A DNA stretch of 64,000 nt from CAYZJB01 sp964602985 (GTDB lineage: Bacteria; CLD3; SB21): contig CAZRTJ010000008.1 of assembly GCA_964602985.1 (NCBI GenBank), forward strand, positions 56,277 through 120,276, read 5' to 3'. The notes under the pieces were generated by a model. It saw only the letters and a list, made by a program, of their open reading frames with translations. It was not told the origin of the DNA and made no database searches. Position numbers and translations under genes: made by a program. Of this stretch, positions 28,348 to 35,724 are shown in pieces. Each line of letters starts with the position of its first letter. Position 1 is the stretch's first letter.

Positions 28348-29715
28348 CTAAGTGGCTTCTGCATCCAGAATTTTACCCGGATTGCAAATTCCCGCCGGAT
28401 CCAGTACGGCTTTTAGCTTTCGCATCAGATCGAGTTGTTCCGATGGACGCTGGAGGGCGAGCAAGTCTTTCTTGAGCAGACCAATCCCGTGTTCGGCACT
28501 GACCGTGCCGCGGTATCGTGCGACCAGCCGGCACATCTGCTCGTCCCAGGCGCGCGGGTCAAAATCATCCCGCAGGGCCCGCACGTTGATATGGATGTTG
28601 CCGTCGCCGATGTGTCCGAAAAGATAGGACTCCAGTGTGCCTTCTCCGATTCTTTCCAATTCCGCGAGAAAATCCGGCAGGACGGAAATGGGAACCGCGA
28701 CGTCGTTCTTGTGTACATTTCCTTTTGCGAACAAACTCTCCGAAATGGATTCTCGGTATTGCCAAAGGCGTTTGACATCCGCGGAAGATTGAGCCAGCAC
28801 GATATCGGCCACAGTCGGTTCGTCGGCCATCTGCTCCCAAAACGATGTGAAGGCGTCCTCGGAAGCATCTGCCTCGACGAGCACATAGCAGGCGGATCGC
28901 TCGCGAAAAGGATCGGATAATTCTGGACGATACTGAAGTACGGATTCCAGACAGGCCGCGTCGAAAAACTCACATGCCAGTACATCCAGACCCGACCGGC
29001 GAAGCGCCGATAGGAGTTCGACCAGATGCGCAGGCCGATTCACCGCACACAATGCCAATCGCGGAGACAGGGGAGGCGACACCACGCGCAGGGTGGCTTT
29101 GGTGATGACGCCCAGCGTTCCCTCCGCGCCGATGAAGAGTTGTTTCAAGTCGTATCCGGAATTGTTTTTATGCAAGCGGTCGTGGAGGTCGAGGACGATT
29201 CCAGTTGGCGTGACCACTTCGATCCCCATCACTGACTCGCGGGTCATTCCATACTTGACGACACGCAATCCACCGGCGTTCGTCGCGATGCATCCCCCAA
29301 TCTGACAGGATCCGCGTGACGCGAAATCAATCGGGAACAACATCCCGTGTCGCCGGACTTCCTCCTGTACGTTCTGCAAAATGGCGCCTGCCTCCACCTC
29401 TACGCATCCGTCAATCAAACTGATCTGGACGATTCGATCCATCTTGCTCAATGACAGAACCAGTTCCCCGTTGGCCGCCACGGCAGCCCCCGCATAGCCG
29501 GTGCGACCGCCCGACGGGACAAACGGCAACCGATGGTCGTAACAATACCGAACGACCTCGCGCACCTCTTCCGTTGTCCGGGGAAATACGACCAGGGAAG
29601 GACGAGGCGCAAAGACGCGCGTACGATCTTGCCCAAAGTCCTCCAACACGAATGGGTCGTCGGAAACACGGTCGGAGGAGAGAATGGATTCGAGTTCCAA
29701 TCGATGCGAGGTCAT
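28348..29715 (-). CDS. FAD-linked oxidase (GlcD / D-lactate dehydrogenase type)
   Basis: 455 residues, VAO/PCMH-type flavoprotein. The N-terminal FAD-binding half contains PSGGRTGYAGAA and GSCQIGGCIATNAGG; the C-terminal half ends in the family block HIGDGNIH and EHGIGLLKK. It probably oxidises a 2-hydroxy acid such as glycolate or D-lactate and passes electrons to quinone or to separate GlcE/F-like subunits, which are not present here. Single gene, divergent from the DUF3592 gene. Confidence 0.93.
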   Translation of the reverse strand: MTSHRLELESILSSDRVSDDPFVLEDFGQDRTRVFAPRPSLVVFPRTTEEVREVVRYCYDHRLPFVPSGGRTGYAGAAVAANGELVLSLSKMDRIVQISLIDGCVEVEAGAILQNVQEEVRRHGMLFPIDFASRGSCQIGGCIATNAGGLRVVKYGMTRESVMGIEVVTPTGIVLDLHDRLHKNNSGYDLKQLFIGAEGTLGVITKATLRVVSPPLSPRLALCAVNRPAHLVELLSALRRSGLDVLACEFFDAACLESVLQYRPELSDPFRERSACYVLVEADASEDAFTSFWEQMADEPTVADIVLAQSSADVKRLWQYRESISESLFAKGNVHKNDVAVPISVLPDFLAELERIGEGTLESYLFGHIGDGNIHINVRALRDDFDPRAWDEQMCRLVARYRGTVSAEHGIGLLKKDLLALQRPSEQLDLMRKLKAVLDPAGICNPGKILDAEAT

Positions 29716-29796
29716 GCAGTCTCCGGAGAAAACCCAAATTGAAATTGCGACGATCCGTTGCTATACTCGGCGTCGAAAAGGTATGTGCGAATTCTG

Positions 29797-30249
29797 ATGA
29801 AATCCATTCTTTCCGGCGTGGCCGCGCTAATCGGCCTGGTTCTGGTGGTCACTCAGATTCCGACGCTCTTGATCCATCTGGAAAGGCAATCCTGGAGAGA
29901 AGCGACGGCGATCGTCGAGTGGAGTCGGGTGACGGGCCGACGTGCCTTCCATCCTGAAATCGCGGTGCGCTACGAATGGGCAGGCGAGACGTATCGAGAT
30001 ACAATCGAGTGGGAGGTCCCAGGTTTTGGTTCCAAAAGAAACCGATTTTCTGTAGCCGCCGCGCAGGTGGCGGAGTTACCCCCCGGTGACAGCCTCCGTG
30101 TCTTTGTCGATCCCGACAATCCGTTGCGCATCGCGGCAACTCGCCGGTTCACCTATTCCTTTTATCTTGTCGTCACAACAGGGATTCTGCTATTCGTGGG
30201 CGGGGGCTGGATGTCGATCCGCAATCGACGATCAAAGTCCGAGCGCTGA
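29797..30249 (+). CDS. DUF3592 membrane protein
   Basis: About 150 residues: an N-terminal membrane helix (LSGVAALIGLVLVVTQIPTLL), an extracytoplasmic beta-rich domain with the DUF3592 pattern ATAIVEWS...EIAVRYEWAGETY...VDPDNPLRIA, and a second helix near the C-terminus. Function unknown. The frame is open from TTG 29758; ATG 29797 gives the most sensible membrane topology, but the Shine-Dalgarno is weak and GTG 29785 is possible. It overlaps the convergent HD gene by 18 bp. Confidence 0.7.
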   Translation: MKSILSGVAALIGLVLVVTQIPTLLIHLERQSWREATAIVEWSRVTGRRAFHPEIAVRYEWAGETYRDTIEWEVPGFGSKRNRFSVAAAQVAELPPGDSLRVFVDPDNPLRIAATRRFTYSFYLVVTTGILLFVGGGWMSIRNRRSKSER

Positions 30250-30792
30250 CGCGTTTTCCTGCATGGCCGCGAGGACAAACGCGATGTGCTCGTCCAGGTC
30301 GACGCCCAATTCTTCCGCGCCTCTCCGGATGTCCTCACGACTGACTTTCGCCGCGAAGGCTTTGTCCTTCAATTTCTTGCGTACGGATTTGACTTCAACT
30401 TCGAGCACGGTTTTGTTGGGTCGGACATAGGCGACGGCCGTGATGAAGCCGGACAGTTCGTCGCACGCAAAAAGCGTTTTTTCCAACCGGGAGGTTCGCA
30501 AGATACCCGTGTACTCGGCATGAGAGAGAATTGCGCGGCGAATTTCTTCAGACACGCCATGCTCGGCCAGTATGCGGGAACCGATGTAGGGATGACCATC
30601 CGGAGGGGTTGGGTCCGGATAGCGCTCATAATCAAAATCGTGGAGTAGGGCTGTGACGCGCCAGATCTCTTCGTTTTCTCCGAACTTGCGCGCGTAGGCG
30701 TGGACCGCGCATTCGACGGCCAGTGCGTGCTTGCGGAGGCTTTCGCTTTGTGTGTATTCACAGAGAAGATCCCAAGCCTGCTGTCGGGTCAT
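30232..30792 (-). CDS. HD-domain phosphohydrolase
   Basis: 186 residues of the HDIG-type metal-dependent phosphohydrolase superfamily: His in RKHALAVE, the HD pair in LLHDFDYER, and histidines in GHPYIG and LSHAEY. The substrate (nucleotide or phosphorylated metabolite) is not known. Family members with this size and order are common single-domain housekeeping proteins. Confidence 0.85.
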   Translation of the reverse strand: MTRQQAWDLLCEYTQSESLRKHALAVECAVHAYARKFGENEEIWRVTALLHDFDYERYPDPTPPDGHPYIGSRILAEHGVSEEIRRAILSHAEYTGILRTSRLEKTLFACDELSGFITAVAYVRPNKTVLEVEVKSVRKKLKDKAFAAKVSREDIRRGAEELGVDLDEHIAFVLAAMQENASALGL

Positions 30793-30828
30793 GTTGCATT
30801 CCTTTTGTGGGCTTTATAGTTTGCTGGT

Positions 30829-31206
30829 ATGTGGGCAAACGTGATTCTGATCCTGCATGTCCTGTATGTGTCGTTCGTCATTGGCGCGTGGCTGCTGATT
30901 TGGATCGGCGGGCCGGCGAAATGGCAGTGGATTCGGAACCGAAAGTTCCGGCTGATCCATCTTGGCTGCATCGGTCTTGTCGTGGCGGAATCGCTTCTGG
31001 GGATCACTTGTCCATTGACCTTTCTCGAAAACACCTTACGCGAACAGCCCTACGAAATGGATTTTGTCGCGTTCTGGTTACACGAATTGATCTTCTATTC
31101 CGCGCCTTCGTACGTATTTTCCATCGCGTACACGGCCTTTCTCTTGACCGTTCTCGCGGCGTGGGTGTGGTTCCCGCCTCATCGGCGATCGCCAAAGGAC
31201 CGATAA
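30829..31206 (+). CDS. DUF2784 membrane protein
   Basis: 125 residues with four hydrophobic segments, beginning HVLYVSFVIGAW and containing CIGLVVAESLLGITCPLT, a typical DUF2784 sequence with its paired conserved cysteines. Inner-membrane protein of unknown function. Its 3' end overlaps the convergent MOT1-like transporter gene by 28 bp. Confidence 0.82.
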   Translation: MWANVILILHVLYVSFVIGAWLLIWIGGPAKWQWIRNRKFRLIHLGCIGLVVAESLLGITCPLTFLENTLREQPYEMDFVAFWLHELIFYSAPSYVFSIAYTAFLLTVLAAWVWFPPHRRSPKDR

Positions 31207-32306
31207 CTCCAATACAATGCTATCCCGAGGATCATGCCGACGAGAAACCCGTACGGTAACGTCGCGGCCATCACTCCGACCAGGATGGCGATGAACCATT
31301 CGCGTCGATCGTCCGCTAAATCATCCATCAGCCGAATGAGCGCCATGCCTTCAAAAAGCAGAATGACGCCCAGCACGGGTTTGGGAAACAGAACCAGCAA
31401 TCCCGAAAAATGCGAGCCGCAAAACAATCCGGCGAGGAGAAACATCAACCCGTATAGAATCACGGAACCACCGGTACGACCGCCGAAAGCATAATGCCCC
31501 GCCATACCACCCGAACCATGACAGACAGGGATTCCTCCAAGAACGGACGAAACAATGTTCATCAGTGAATAGGTGAAGCCAATTTTTCTTACACCAACTC
31601 TTCGTTCCGGGAAATAATCCGCGACGATTTGGTGGGTTGCGTAAATCGAATTGCCCAGAGACAAGGGAATTTGCGGCAGAGCCAGGAGGACAAAACCCGT
31701 CCAAATCGCGTCTGCCGTCGGAATGACGAGGGTCGGATGGGAAATGGATATCTCGAGAGTTCCGGACCATTGGATCGCAAAAACACCCGCGTACAGAATA
31801 CCAACACCGATCACGATGAGCGCGGGGGGGTAGCGGCGGTGATTCATCAGTACCAGGACGATCGTCAGACACACACCGGCAAGAAAATATCCGGGAGTCC
31901 CTTCTGCGGGCACATAATCCCTGAGCGCAACGATCGACAGACTGAGGCCCAGACCGAACTGGATTCCGCGGACGACGGCTTTGGGAATAACCCGCCCGAG
32001 GACATCGAGCAAGCCCGTTGCCGTGATCAAGAGCATGACAACCCCGATGGCAAGACCGCCCCCTGTGATGATGTCGGGCGGAGTGTGCTGCGTCAGGACA
32101 ATCAGAGCGACAGCCTTGAGGGGCTGGACGGGCATCGGAAGGCGATAGAAAAATCCGGTAAGCACCTGCATCAGACCAAACACAATCAGGACTCCAGCCG
32201 GATGGAGCGGCGTGGCGAGTAGAATTCCGATGACCAATGGCAGGTCGGTGCCAAGATCTCCAAAGGCCCCGGACCATTCTTGTCGATTAAAAGAAATTCG
32301 CTTCAT
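31179..32306 (-). CDS. MOT1/SulP-like molybdate or sulfate transporter
   Basis: 375 residues with about ten membrane segments. The opening GAFGDLGTDLPLVIG and the block LPMPVQPLKAVA are the signature of the MOT1-type putative molybdate/sulfate transporters, which lack the STAS domain of full SulP proteins. No molybdenum-cofactor gene is nearby, so the anion is uncertain. ATGA overlap with the preceding Sua5 gene. Confidence 0.85.
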   Translation of the reverse strand: MKRISFNRQEWSGAFGDLGTDLPLVIGILLATPLHPAGVLIVFGLMQVLTGFFYRLPMPVQPLKAVALIVLTQHTPPDIITGGGLAIGVVMLLITATGLLDVLGRVIPKAVVRGIQFGLGLSLSIVALRDYVPAEGTPGYFLAGVCLTIVLVLMNHRRYPPALIVIGVGILYAGVFAIQWSGTLEISISHPTLVIPTADAIWTGFVLLALPQIPLSLGNSIYATHQIVADYFPERRVGVRKIGFTYSLMNIVSSVLGGIPVCHGSGGMAGHYAFGGRTGGSVILYGLMFLLAGLFCGSHFSGLLVLFPKPVLGVILLFEGMALIRLMDDLADDRREWFIAILVGVMAATLPYGFLVGMILGIALYWSYRSFGDRR

Positions 32307-33289
32307 GTGACGGATAGAATCTCCCTTGCCGCTTTGCGCAGCCGATTCATGATGGCCACTCCGAGACCCACTTCGGGGACGCTGCGGATGTAGATGACCT
32401 CGATGCCCCGCTCGTCGGCGGCTCTCATGACGGCAAAGAGCCGCCGCGCGACGTCGGCCAACGATCTTCCCATCGAAAGGGCTGGAGCCGAGACGGCGCC
32501 AAAGTCCAGCCAGACCGACCTGCCGCGCGCTGCGCGAAGACGCTTCCGGATTTCAGCCCGTGCCTTGCTTGCCGGTCCGACGACGAGAATGAGTTTTGCC
32601 TTGGGTGAATAGTGGCGGTATTTCATGCCCGGCGCGCGCGGACGACGTGTATTTCTCAAACGTCCGGAACGCTCCCCGAGAACGCGGAGTACTTGAGATT
32701 CGGAAACCTTTCCCGGGCGGAGAATTACGGGTTTGCGCACAGAGAGGTCGACGACGGTCGATTCGATGCCAACCTTGCTCGCGCCTCCGTCCAGGATGAA
32801 ATCGATCCCGTGGCGGAGGTCGGCGCGGACATGAGAAGCGCGAGTCGGGCTTGGGCGGCCGGCTCTGTTTGCCGACGGAGCCGCGATCGGCAATCCGGAT
32901 TCCCGTATCAATCGCAGGGCAACCGGATGCGACGGCATTCGAATTGCGACGGTTTCAAGACCTGCCGTCACTTCATCAGGGACGCACGGGCGCCGTCTTA
33001 CTACAATCGTCAAAGGTCCCGGCCAGAATTTTTTCATCAAGCGCCGTGCCCGCGGTGTCACGTGCGCCACACGCTCTGCCATGGCCACGTCCGCTACGTG
33101 CACGATCAGAGGATTGTCTGCGGGTCGACCCTTGGCTTTGAAAATCTTGCGAACCGCCCGTCGGTCCAGCGCATTGGCCCCCAACCCGTAGACGGTTTCG
33201 GTCGGAAACGCCACCAGACCGCCCACACGGATGGCTTCAACTGCCGATGCAATGGAGGATTCCAGGCGGGCCGGGAGGATGAGTGTCAT
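32303..33289 (-). CDS. tsaC: L-threonylcarbamoyladenylate synthase (Sua5/TsaC)
   Basis: Makes threonylcarbamoyl-AMP for the t6A37 modification of ANN-decoding tRNAs. The 328 residues form the long, two-domain Sua5 form: an N-terminal YrdC fold with PTETVYGLGANA, KAKGRPADNPLIVH and SANRAGRPSPT, and a C-terminal Sua5 domain from about residue 225 (KLILVVG onward). It overlaps the MOT1-like gene by 4 bp and follows the aldo/keto reductase gene by 19 bp. Confidence 0.94.
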   Translation of the reverse strand: MTLILPARLESSIASAVEAIRVGGLVAFPTETVYGLGANALDRRAVRKIFKAKGRPADNPLIVHVADVAMAERVAHVTPRARRLMKKFWPGPLTIVVRRRPCVPDEVTAGLETVAIRMPSHPVALRLIRESGLPIAAPSANRAGRPSPTRASHVRADLRHGIDFILDGGASKVGIESTVVDLSVRKPVILRPGKVSESQVLRVLGERSGRLRNTRRPRAPGMKYRHYSPKAKLILVVGPASKARAEIRKRLRAARGRSVWLDFGAVSAPALSMGRSLADVARRLFAVMRAADERGIEVIYIRSVPEVGLGVAIMNRLRKAAREILSVT

Positions 33290-33308
33290 GGAGTGTGGGG
33301 CACCGGAT

Positions 33309-34718
33309 TCACGTCAGCCATTCCGCCTCCCCCGACTGCGTCTGCATATCGCGAAGTATCTTCTCCGGATCGACACCTTCCATTTCCCGAAGGGAGAGAA
33401 TGTCTTCCACATACGAGCGCCTCCGCATGCCAACCAGTACGGACGACACACCCGGCAGTTGACGAATCAGTTGGACGGCGATCTGACTGAGGGTAAGTCC
33501 CGATGAAAAACCGGCTTGCTCCACTAACCCGCGAATGTGATCGGACATGTGTTGCGACGAATAGGCCAAATATCGCTCGATGCTGTGGATGGAGGACTCG
33601 ACATGGTGGACAAACGAATGCTTCCAAACCGTCCAACCGGGCTGATCGCCGTATTGCTCCTGACTGTGCGTCAACCACTGCCGCAAAGGAGGAACGACGT
33701 AGCGTAACAGCACAACATCCCAGTGTTCCCGCGACGGCACATCGTGGGCGATCATCTTCAAGTAAGCCGCGGCGCCCTCTTCGTGTTCACCGAACATGCT
33801 GCCGCCGAAGCGATACAAGAATTGGTTTTCGGACTCCTCCAGGCCGCGCAGTTCGTTATCCAGAAAGTCGGTCTCCAGCGGTACTTCGTCCGGACGAATC
33901 CAATCTGCGATCCGATACATCTTGTCCTGAAAGAAAGCGTTCAGAGGCCGATTGGTCAGTACGCCAATGCCGTGATGCCGGCAGAACTCCAAAGCTGTTT
34001 GGCCGTCGTGAGAGGCAAACAGGACCCCGCCCGGCTCAAAAAGATTCAGCGGAAATTGAATGACGCGGAAATGATGATCGATTGTCAACCCCTCGGCGAT
34101 CTTCCAGCATCGCGACAGATCCGTCCGCGCACGGTCCCGCTCATGAAATCCAAAATTATTGGAACTGATGCCGTAAAAGCGGATCTGTCCGGACGCAACC
34201 CGGGATTCGAGAAAGTCAAACGCCATCCGGATTCGCCGGTAGTATTCGTCCAACACCTCGTCCGTGATCGCGCCGAACTGCGCACAATGATTGACGTAGT
34301 ATTCCGGATTGTGAAGCAGGTACACATCGATGGTAGACTGTTTCATGCGCTCCAGGGATGCGTCCAACTGCGTCTGCAGGAAATCCGGGTGGATGCAATG
34401 CCAGAGATCATCGGAATATGGAACAACATCGGCAAACTGGCATCGTCGGGCCATTTCTTGATTGCGTCCCTGAATGTAACCGCCTTTGGTCACCAGAATG
34501 ACATCGTCGCGTGAAACTCCGTCCATGACAATCCCGACCAACTTTTCCGAGGAGCCGTCGGAATAGTTGGCGCTGGTATCGATGAGGTTCCCCCCCCGAC
34601 CCAGATACATGCGCAAGGCCAATTCGTGTTCCTCGTGATCGTGGACGATCCGATAACCGCCAAAGCCTACCGATGAACAGAACAGGCCGGTATTTCCGAG
34701 GGGACGTTTAGGCACCAT
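33309..34718 (-). CDS. Aldo/keto reductase, extended
   Basis: 469 residues, longer than the usual 320. The N-terminal 270 residues form the aldo/keto reductase barrel with the catalytic tetrad in LIDTSANYSDGSSE (Asp, Tyr), ILVTKGGY (Lys) and YLLHNPEY (His). The C-terminal 180 residues are helical and end with a normal AKR tail-like segment GVSSVLVGMRR, so extra sequence is inserted before the last strands. NAD(P)H-dependent oxidoreductase, substrate unknown. Confidence 0.85.
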   Translation of the reverse strand: MVPKRPLGNTGLFCSSVGFGGYRIVHDHEEHELALRMYLGRGGNLIDTSANYSDGSSEKLVGIVMDGVSRDDVILVTKGGYIQGRNQEMARRCQFADVVPYSDDLWHCIHPDFLQTQLDASLERMKQSTIDVYLLHNPEYYVNHCAQFGAITDEVLDEYYRRIRMAFDFLESRVASGQIRFYGISSNNFGFHERDRARTDLSRCWKIAEGLTIDHHFRVIQFPLNLFEPGGVLFASHDGQTALEFCRHHGIGVLTNRPLNAFFQDKMYRIADWIRPDEVPLETDFLDNELRGLEESENQFLYRFGGSMFGEHEEGAAAYLKMIAHDVPSREHWDVVLLRYVVPPLRQWLTHSQEQYGDQPGWTVWKHSFVHHVESSIHSIERYLAYSSQHMSDHIRGLVEQAGFSSGLTLSQIAVQLIRQLPGVSSVLVGMRRRSYVEDILSLREMEGVDPEKILRDMQTQSGEAEWLT

Positions 34719-34784
34719 GATATTTTATGGTAGCAATTTCGCCTGCAAAATGGAAGAGCCTCGATGGACGCGTTGAAAATCCAA

Positions 34785-34813
34785 TTGACTTTAAAATGGC
34801 TTTTCTGTAAAAT
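34785..34813 (+). promoter_or_regulatory. Strong sigma70-type promoter of the microcompartment operon
   Basis: TTGACT (34785-34790), exactly 17 bp, TAAAAT (34808-34813): 5 of 6 matches in each box. The transcript would start near 34820. It is the best promoter match found in the window and reads only into the two shell genes and the kinase. Confidence 0.75.
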
Positions 34814-34876
34814 TTTCAGGAACAATCTGTTATTCCGTTTGGATTCGATCAAGATTTCAACTCAGGAGGACTTCGA

Positions 34877-35164
34877 ATGGCATCACTGGATGCATTGGGT
34901 ATGGTGGAGACCAAAGGACTGGTCGGCGCCATAGAGGCGGCTGACGCCATGGTGAAGGCGGCCAAGGTGGAATTGATTGGCAAAGAGAAGATCGGCGGCG
35001 GCTACGTGACGGTGATGGTGCGCGGTGATGTCGGTGCGGTGAAGGCCGCGACGGACGCAGGCGCGGCGGCGGCGGAAAAAGTCGGAGAGCTGGTTTCCGT
35101 CCACGTCATCCCACGTCCTCATCCAGAGGTGGAAATGATCCTGCCGAAGAAGGGCAATAGCTAG
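34877..35164 (+). CDS. Bacterial microcompartment shell protein, BMC-H
   Basis: 95 residues, one BMC domain (PduA/EutM/CcmK type) that assembles into hexagonal shell tiles. Typical sequence: ALGMVETKGLVGAIEAADAMVKAA, then GGGYVTVMVRGDVGAV and VHVIPRPH. AGGAGG at 34864-34869 is 7 bp before ATG. Four bp separate it from the second shell gene. The loop that lines the hexamer pore follows the conserved IGGG. No enzyme, pentamer or aldehyde dehydrogenase gene is nearby, so this is a satellite shell locus. Confidence 0.97.
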   Translation: MASLDALGMVETKGLVGAIEAADAMVKAAKVELIGKEKIGGGYVTVMVRGDVGAVKAATDAGAAAAEKVGELVSVHVIPRPHPEVEMILPKKGNS

Positions 35165-35168
35165 CCAT

Positions 35169-35489
35169 ATGGAAGAACGCGCGCTCGGTCTGGTCGAGAC
35201 GTTTGGTTTGGTCGGCGCCATCGAGGCCGCCGACGCGATGATCAAGGCGAGCAACGTCCGCCTCATCGGACGCGAAGTGACCGAAGGTGCGATGGTGACG
35301 ATCAAGGTCGTCGGAGAGGTCGGAGCCGTGCAGGCATCGGTCGCGGCCGGCGAGGCCGCCGCACGCAAGGTCGGTCAGGTTGTCTCCGTCCACATTATCC
35401 CGCGACCTGACGCCATGACCGAATCCATCGTCTATGACGACGAGATCCCGGCTTCCAGAGAGGAGCCGGTAAAAAAAAAACTGAATTAA
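35169..35489 (+). CDS. BMC-H shell protein ending at an A10 slippery run (short form)
   Basis: 106 residues in the zero frame: a BMC domain (LGLVETFGLVGAIEAADAM, GAMVTIKVVGEVGAV, VHIIPRPD) plus a charged tail ending KKKLN. The Lys codons are a run of ten A at 35471-35480. Zero-frame translation stops at 35487-35489. A -1 shift within the run continues for 79 codons (see the next entry). It differs from the first shell protein in its pore-side residues, so mixed hexamers or two tile types are possible. Shine-Dalgarno is weak (AAGGG in the previous gene end). Confidence 0.95.
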   Translation: MEERALGLVETFGLVGAIEAADAMIKASNVRLIGREVTEGAMVTIKVVGEVGAVQASVAAGEAAARKVGQVVSVHIIPRPDAMTESIVYDDEIPASREEPVKKKLN

Positions 35490-35719
35490 CGACTCTCGCC
35501 CAGCAGGAAATTTTCCGCTCCGTCAAAGAAGACGAATCCCTCCTCAAGAAAAAGAAGCTCATCACCCCCGACGAGGACTACCACCGCTTCAGCGTTCCGC
35601 AGCTGAGGAAACTGGCGCGATCGGTTCCCCATTTTCCTCTGACCGGACGCGAAATCAGCAAGACCCGGCGAGAAGACCTGTTGCAGCTTCTCGATGACAT
35701 CTTCAAAGACAATCCCTGA
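35480..35719 (+). CDS. Frameshift extension of the second BMC shell gene (Rho_N/SAP-like)
   Basis: Reading in the -1 frame from the A10 run gives 79 codons with no ATG, GTG or TTG before its last third, closed by TGA 35717-35719, 5 bp before the kinase ATG. The frame is open only back to 35438. The product would extend the shell protein to about 183 residues. The first half is a charged helix (LKKKKLITPDED). The second half, FSVPQLRKLARSV then EISKTRREDLLQLL, resembles Rho N-terminal or SAP-like helix-extended-helix nucleic-acid-binding motifs. Either polymerase or ribosome slippage, a true 11th A missed in the assembly, or a decayed fusion would explain it; clean codon use and tight spacing favour a functional extension. 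Confidence 0.7.
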   Translation, partial: TELTTLAQQEIFRSVKEDESLLKKKKLITPDEDYHRFSVPQLRKLARSVPHFPLTGREISKTRREDLLQLLDDIFKDNP

Positions 35720-35724
35720 TTCCC

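Noticed and set aside
35480..35719. Independent small gene after the second shell gene
   Set aside because: The frame has no ATG, GTG or TTG in its first two thirds and no ribosome binding site, so it is treated as a frameshift extension.
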